Positions 5,176 to 9,499 of a stretch of 9,499 bases of DNA are shown here, one piece after another. Location: NCBI GenBank assembly GCA_002067405.1, contig MVRP01000164.1, forward strand, positions 1-9,499. The letters run 5' to 3'. The position numbers and the translations under genes were made by a program. How positions within the stretch are numbered: the stretch's first letter is position 1; the number at the start of each line of letters is the position of its first letter. The DNA is from Syntrophorhabdaceae bacterium PtaU1.Bin034 (GTDB taxonomy: Bacteria; Desulfobacterota_G; Syntrophorhabdia; Syntrophorhabdales; WCHB1-27). Below the pieces are notes generated by a model that was given only the letters and a program-made list of their open reading frames with translations, was not told the origin of the DNA and searched no databases.

Positions 5176-6819
5176 ATGAATGATCAAACAATACAACGAA
5201 GAAGAGACGATGCCGCCAAATACGAAAAGTACCGGTGGTGGATGGGCCTCACCCTGGGCGACGTTCTCGACCGTACCGCAGATGTTTTTCCGCAAAAAGA
5301 GGGGCTCGTTGACGATAAGGTAAGGCTGACTTTCGGCGAACTGCGCGACAGGGTGAACCGGCTGGCAATCGGCCTTCTGGACCTGGGAATCGCAAAAGGG
5401 GACTATATCCTTCTCCAGCTCCCCAACTGGGGCGAGTATGTTTACTCGTACTTCGCCCTTCAAAAGATCGGAGCAATACCCGTAGTGCTCATTTCAGGCT
5501 ACGGGTCTCTGGAAGTCAGCCACCTTTGCAAACTCACCGGGGCAAAGGCGTGGATCGTCCCGGAAATATACCGCAAGACGGACTACACAACGTTTATCGG
5601 CAAAGTGCGGGAGGAAAACGGCAACCTGGAGCACGTCATATCCGTGCGTGCCAAGGCGGTAAAGGAGCCGTTTACCGCAAGTATCGAGGGACTGATGGAC
5701 AGATCGCTCAATGCGGCGGATCTGGCGAGGTTGGAGGCCGCGCGGCCGGAACCGACGGACATAGCGCATGTCGTACCGTCCGGAGGCACCACCGGCATGC
5801 CGAAAGGCATTCCCCGCACCCACAATGATTATATCTGCAATGTACAGTACCTCCACCAGGGATGGGAGATGGGTATCGGAGATGCCGCTCTCGTTATCGT
5901 TCCTGTCGGCCACAACCTGGCCGTCCTCAATGTGGTGGGCGCAATGCTTTTCGGCTTCAAGCTGGTGCTTCTCGATTCGACGAGACCTGCCGACATATGC
6001 GCCTCAATTCAAAAAGAGAAAGTAACGTTCATGCCCACCGTTCCGAGCCTTATGAGGAGAATCGTGCAGATGCCCGAGCTCGGACAATACGATCTTGCCT
6101 CGCTGAAGAAGATATCCGCCGGAGGCGAACCGAGCACCCCCGATCTTATTCGGGAAGTGTACGCCAAGCTGAAGTGCGTGTACATCAACGAGTTCGGCAT
6201 GACCGAAGGTGTCCTGTGCCGGACGAGCCTGACAGACGATGTAGACACGATTTGCACCACCGTCGGGAAGATCTGCTGTCCTTACGATGTGGCGAAGATC
6301 GTGGACGAAAACGGAAATGAGGTGCCTGTCGGCATTGACGGTGAACTCGTGGCAAAGGGTCCGGGCATATTCGAGGGATACCTCAACAACCCTGAAGAAA
6401 CCGCGAAGAGCTTTACCAAAGACGGCTATTTCAGGACCGGAGACCAGGCGCGGATGGACGGCCGGGGTTATCTGACCATCACGGGAAGGATCAAGGACCT
6501 GATCATCCGCGGTGGTGAGAACATTTCACCGGGGCAGGTAGAAGAGCTTCTCTGCTCTTGTGAAGGAATAGCGGATGCGGCGGTGATCGGCATGCCCGAC
6601 AAGGAACTGGGTGAAAAAGTATGCGCTTACGTGCGCCTTGTGCCGGGTGCGACCTTCGATGCCGAAGCGATCAAGAACCTCATGGAAAGCAAGGGGGCTT
6701 CAAAGCTCCTCATACCGGAAAGGTTCGAAGTCAGGGATGTCCTGCCCTTTACTGAAGCAGGCAAACATGACAAGAAAGCATTAAGAAAAGACATTAAACA
6801 GATACTGGGAATAGCTTAG
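5176..6819 (+). CDS. Aryl-acid-type AMP-forming acyl-CoA ligase (EntE/DhbE-like)
   Basis: This 547-residue ANL-superfamily enzyme would adenylate a carboxylic acid with ATP and transfer it to CoA. Motifs in order are the phosphate loop SGGTTGMPK (202-210) continuing as GIPRTHNDY (211-219), which is close to EntE/DhbE; His246-Asn247, which corresponds to the HN(Y) acid-pocket motif of those enzymes; GMTEG (341-345); Asp423 in the YFRTGD motif; RIKDLIIRGGENI (438-450); and the C-terminal catalytic Lys530 in GKHDKK. In DhbE the Asn of this pair contacts the ring substituent of 2,3-dihydroxybenzoate or salicylate, so an aromatic or ring acid is likely; the neighbouring Tyr of DhbE is Leu here. 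No carrier-protein or siderophore genes lie nearby, so CoA, not an NRPS carrier, is the probable acceptor. GAAGGAG sits 8 bases before the ATG. The exact acid is not readable. Confidence 0.9.
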   Translation: MNDQTIQRRRDDAAKYEKYRWWMGLTLGDVLDRTADVFPQKEGLVDDKVRLTFGELRDRVNRLAIGLLDLGIAKGDYILLQLPNWGEYVYSYFALQKIGAIPVVLISGYGSLEVSHLCKLTGAKAWIVPEIYRKTDYTTFIGKVREENGNLEHVISVRAKAVKEPFTASIEGLMDRSLNAADLARLEAARPEPTDIAHVVPSGGTTGMPKGIPRTHNDYICNVQYLHQGWEMGIGDAALVIVPVGHNLAVLNVVGAMLFGFKLVLLDSTRPADICASIQKEKVTFMPTVPSLMRRIVQMPELGQYDLASLKKISAGGEPSTPDLIREVYAKLKCVYINEFGMTEGVLCRTSLTDDVDTICTTVGKICCPYDVAKIVDENGNEVPVGIDGELVAKGPGIFEGYLNNPEETAKSFTKDGYFRTGDQARMDGRGYLTITGRIKDLIIRGGENISPGQVEELLCSCEGIADAAVIGMPDKELGEKVCAYVRLVPGATFDAEAIKNLMESKGASKLLIPERFEVRDVLPFTEAGKHDKKALRKDIKQILGIA

Positions 6820-6831
6820 ACAATCACAGGC

Positions 6832-6875
6832 GGCGCGGGCCTGCCTTCCCCCTTTTGGACAGGCCCGCGCCTTTT
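6832..6875 (+). terminator. Strong hairpin, probable Rho-independent terminator inside the gene cluster
   Basis: GGCGCGGGCCTG (6832-6843) and CAGGCCCGCGCC (6860-6871) form a perfect 12-bp G/C-rich stem around a 16-base pyrimidine-rich loop, followed by TTTT (6872-6875). It starts 12 bases after the ligase stop codon and reads as a terminator on the plus strand only. The T run is short and the ribosome binding site of the next gene (AAGGAGG, 6876-6882) begins at once after it, so termination may be partial and serve to lower expression of the downstream genes. Confidence 0.75.
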
Positions 6876-6892
6876 AAGGAGGTTGGAGACGA

Positions 6893-8941
6893 ATGGAACA
6901 TGAGACAAAGCAGGTCATAACCGACTGCACACTCTGCTATCACAGTTGTGGAACAGTGGTGACGGTTGAGGACGGCAAGGCGGTCAAGGTTGAAGGACTT
7001 AAATCGCACCCCATCAACAAAGGACGGCTTTGCCCCAAAGGTGAGGCAATGTTTGACAATATTTACAGCCCCGAAAGGCTCAAATATCCTCTCAAAAGAT
7101 CAAACCACGGCTGGAAGAGGATCGGTTGGGATCAGGCCCTCACAGAGATCGCGGACAAGCTCCTGTCGCTCAAGAAGGAGTTCGGCCCCTCGGTGCTCGG
7201 CGTCTTCAGCGGGTCCATCGGCGTCGAAAACCTCGAAATGGCAGGGTTGACCCAGCGTCTCAAGGCAGCGTTCGGCTCGCCCAATTTCTTCTCCGTCGAG
7301 AGCATATGCTACCGAATGAGAATCCGCACAAGGCAGATCACTTTCGGTAAATACCCCACGGAGGAGCTCGATTCAAACCTCTACATCCTCTGGGGACATA
7401 ACCCGGAGCATTCCGATTTCCCTCTTCACCTCGCACTCGAAGAGAATTTGAAGAAAGGCGCAAAACTTGTAATCGTTGACCCCAAAAAAATCCCCCTTGC
7501 AGACCGGGCGGATATGTACCTCCGGATCCGCCCGGGTACTGACGGCGCCATGGCCCTCGCCATGATCAACGTAATCATTACTGAAGGGCTGTACGACAAG
7601 GAATTCATCGAGAAATACACCCTGGGGTTCGACAAGCTTGTTCCTCACGTTCAGCCCTACACGCCCGAATGGGCTGAGAAGATCACCTGGGTGCGTGCCG
7701 GGGATATCCGAAAGCTGGCCCGGCTCTTTGCGACAACGAAGGGCGCCGGGATCTATCAGGGAACGTGCACGCAGGATCAGACCGCGAACGGCACGCAGAA
7801 TAGCCGTGCTTTTGCGATCCTTCAGATCATCACGGGCAACATAAACATTCCGGGAGGATGGGTGATAAGCCCGAGACTTCCTCTCGGCAACGTCGGGATG
7901 GGGGTGGAAGGCGAACCCCTGGGCGCTGATCAGTACCGCCTTTTCTATGAAGTGTGGGGCAGAAAGAGCCCGTACGGGGTAGTGACACTTGTACCGGAGA
8001 GCATCCCCGACAAGCTTAAGGCCTTTCTCGTTGTGGGCGGTAATCCCCTCGTCTCCATGGCTGATTCGAACGCGTTCCGGGAAGCCTTCCGGAAACTCGA
8101 TCTTCTCGTGGTCCACGACCTCTTCATGACGGAAACAGCGAAATTCGCGCACTATGTGCTGCCCGCGTGCTCACACCTCGAAAAGTGGGGCGTGGCCTAT
8201 ACTTACAATGTATGCCATTGCCTCCCGTACCTTATGCTTAGAAAGAGGGCAATTGAACCGTACTTCGAAAGCTGGTCAGAGTGGAAGCTCTACACGGAAC
8301 TGGCGAAGAGGCTCGGCATCGGCGAGATGTTCCCGTGGACTTCGGAGGAAGAATTGGTGGCATTCGAGCTTGAGCCGACCGGTCTCACCTTTGACGAATT
8401 GCTGACGGAAAAGCCCGAAGGGGCTTACTACCAGCAGAAGACCTACGAAATAAACCCGGGCGCTTTTTCAACGCCCACAAGGAAGATCGAAATATACAGC
8501 GAAGCTTTGGAACGTTTGGGATTTGATGCCCTCCCCACATATCTCGAACCGGAGAGAAGCCCGGCGAGCTCACCCGACCTGCTGGACAAATACCCTCTCA
8601 TCCTGTCAACAGGAAACAGGAACCTCTATTATACGCACGGACAGTTCAGAGGGGTGGCTCCCTTACGGGAGAAGAATCCCGAACCCCGGGTAGAGCTGGG
8701 GCCTGAAACCGCACAGAAACATGGAATAAAGGAAGACGACCAGGTCATTGTTGAAACGAATCGCGGGGCTGTGCGGATGAAGGCCCTTGTGGACAGCCGG
8801 ATAGCTGAGGGCGTCGTGTTCGTTCCTCACGGATGGCCGGGCGAGGCAAACGCAAACCTCCTCACCGATACCCAGGTGCGGGAACCGATCATGGGATACC
8901 CGGAAGTAAAATCACTTCTGTGCTCGGTGAGGAAGGCGTAA
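6893..8941 (+). CDS. Molybdopterin (Mo/W) oxidoreductase of the DMSO reductase family, catalytic subunit
   Basis: This 682-residue protein carries the N-terminal [4Fe-4S] site Cys12, Cys15, Cys19 and Cys47 (C-x2-C-x3-C-x27-C), followed by RLCPKGEAM typical of the family. Cys139 in SVESICYRMR sits where the protein ligand of Mo or W is found in family members such as acetylene hydratase. Later blocks are LYILWGHNPEHSDFP (163-177), KLVIVDPKK (191-199), IRPGTDGAMALAMI (212-225), VVGGNP (380-385), DLFMTETAKFAHYVLPACSHLEK (409-431) and a C-terminal molybdopterin dinucleotide binding domain from about 565. There is no twin-arginine signal, so it should act in the cytoplasm. No iron-sulfur or membrane partner subunit follows directly. 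The reaction could be a redox step, hydroxylation or hydration on the pathway intermediate, or oxidation of a carrier; the sequence does not decide. AAGGAGG lies 10 bases before the ATG. Confidence 0.9.
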   Translation: MEHETKQVITDCTLCYHSCGTVVTVEDGKAVKVEGLKSHPINKGRLCPKGEAMFDNIYSPERLKYPLKRSNHGWKRIGWDQALTEIADKLLSLKKEFGPSVLGVFSGSIGVENLEMAGLTQRLKAAFGSPNFFSVESICYRMRIRTRQITFGKYPTEELDSNLYILWGHNPEHSDFPLHLALEENLKKGAKLVIVDPKKIPLADRADMYLRIRPGTDGAMALAMINVIITEGLYDKEFIEKYTLGFDKLVPHVQPYTPEWAEKITWVRAGDIRKLARLFATTKGAGIYQGTCTQDQTANGTQNSRAFAILQIITGNINIPGGWVISPRLPLGNVGMGVEGEPLGADQYRLFYEVWGRKSPYGVVTLVPESIPDKLKAFLVVGGNPLVSMADSNAFREAFRKLDLLVVHDLFMTETAKFAHYVLPACSHLEKWGVAYTYNVCHCLPYLMLRKRAIEPYFESWSEWKLYTELAKRLGIGEMFPWTSEEELVAFELEPTGLTFDELLTEKPEGAYYQQKTYEINPGAFSTPTRKIEIYSEALERLGFDALPTYLEPERSPASSPDLLDKYPLILSTGNRNLYYTHGQFRGVAPLREKNPEPRVELGPETAQKHGIKEDDQVIVETNRGAVRMKALVDSRIAEGVVFVPHGWPGEANANLLTDTQVREPIMGYPEVKSLLCSVRKA

Positions 8942-8996
8942 ATCAGGTACACCACAGCCATGGTGCTGAAAAACTTTAAGGAAAAGAGGAGAAGTC

Positions 8997-9499
8997 ATGG
9001 ACATCAAAAAGCTGGGCATTATAGGATTCGGTCAGATGGGCGCAGGGATCGGTCAGGTCTTCGCTCAGGCAGGCTATGAAGTGGTAGCGGTCGATGCAAG
9101 CGAGGCAATGCTTGCGAAAGGCATCAAAGGCATTGACAAGCGGCTGCAGGGCAGGGTCGAGAAGGGAAAGCTGTCCGACGCCGACAAGAACGCGATCATC
9201 GGCAAGATCAGGACGAGCACCAAGCTGGAGGACCTCGCGGACTGCGACCTCATCGAAGAAGCAATTCCAGAGGATTTGGAACTCAAGAAGAAGACTTTTG
9301 CGGAACTGGACAGGATCTGCAAGCCGGAAACGATTTTCGGCTCCAACACGTCAGGCTTGTCCATCACCGATATGGCGGTTGCGACCAAAAGGGGCGAGAA
9401 GCTCATGGGGATGCATTTCCACAACCCCGCCCCGGTTATGCAGTTGCTCGAGCTCGTCAAGACGATCATGACCAGTGAGGAGACCATAGATACAGTGAA
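8997..9499 (+). CDS. 3-hydroxyacyl-CoA dehydrogenase (3-hydroxybutyryl-CoA dehydrogenase type), 3' end beyond the window
   Basis: The first 167 codons are visible. The Rossmann fold opens with GFGQMG (10-15) and Asp33 closes the second strand, indicating NAD preference. Active-site segments of the family follow: SNTSGLSIT (116-124) and MHFHNPAPVMQLLELV (139-154), with His140 as the catalytic base and Glu152 as its partner. The enzyme oxidises an L-3-hydroxyacyl-CoA to the 3-oxoacyl-CoA in the cytoplasm, the step after the enoyl-CoA hydratase encoded earlier in the cluster. The ATG at 8997 follows GAGGAG by a short spacer, 55 bases after the Mo/W enzyme, so co-transcription is likely. The C-terminal helical domain lies outside the window. 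The chain-length or ring preference is unknown. Confidence 0.93.
   Translation, partial: MDIKKLGIIGFGQMGAGIGQVFAQAGYEVVAVDASEAMLAKGIKGIDKRLQGRVEKGKLSDADKNAIIGKIRTSTKLEDLADCDLIEEAIPEDLELKKKTFAELDRICKPETIFGSNTSGLSITDMAVATKRGEKLMGMHFHNPAPVMQLLELVKTIMTSEETIDTV

Noticed and set aside
7373..8152. 259-codon minus-strand frame inside the Mo/W enzyme gene
   Set aside because: It lies wholly within the strongly conserved coding region on the other strand and shows no recognisable domain or ribosome binding site.
8950..8968. CACCA/TGGTG short inverted repeat between the Mo/W enzyme and dehydrogenase genes
   Set aside because: Five-base arms with a 6-base loop and no T run; expected by chance and not a terminator.

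Overview
The window reads as a catabolic island of an anaerobic, probably syntrophic or respiring, bacterium. Moderate-to-high GC, a TRAP uptake system, an EntE/DhbE-type acid:CoA ligase, an iron-sulfur Old Yellow Enzyme (OYE), a cytoplasmic molybdenum/tungsten oxidoreductase and beta-oxidation enzymes together resemble Desulfobacterota (old Deltaproteobacteria, for example Syntrophorhabdus-like organisms). That placement is inferred from gene content only, because no taxonomic marker is present.

Layout. The minus strand (1-1876) carries a TRAP transporter operon in the order dctQ, dctM, then the first 16 codons of a third gene that is probably the periplasmic solute receptor dctP. A 431-base regulatory gap (1877-2307) holds two divergent sigma70-type promoters. 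Just downstream of each promoter lies a copy of the near-palindrome CCATACA(A/G)TGG. The plus strand (2308-9499) carries an IclR-family regulator, an enoyl-CoA hydratase overlapping it by 4 bases, a single-domain OYE-type flavoprotein with an Fe-S cysteine motif, an aryl-acid-type acyl-CoA ligase, a strong hairpin terminator, a DMSO-reductase-family Mo/W oxidoreductase, and the 5' part of a 3-hydroxyacyl-CoA dehydrogenase that runs off the window.

How they may work together (inference). The TRAP system would import an organic acid. The ligase, which keeps the His-Asn pair of 2,3-dihydroxybenzoate and salicylate activating enzymes, would make its CoA thioester. The OYE and the Mo/W enzyme would do redox or hydration chemistry on a ring or enone. 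The hydratase and the NAD-dependent dehydrogenase would complete a beta-oxidation-like sequence. The IclR protein, sitting between the two transcription units, is the obvious candidate to bind both operator copies and coordinate uptake with catabolism in response to the substrate or its CoA ester. The substrate cannot be read from the sequence. No phage, transposon, CRISPR, tRNA or rRNA signals were seen.
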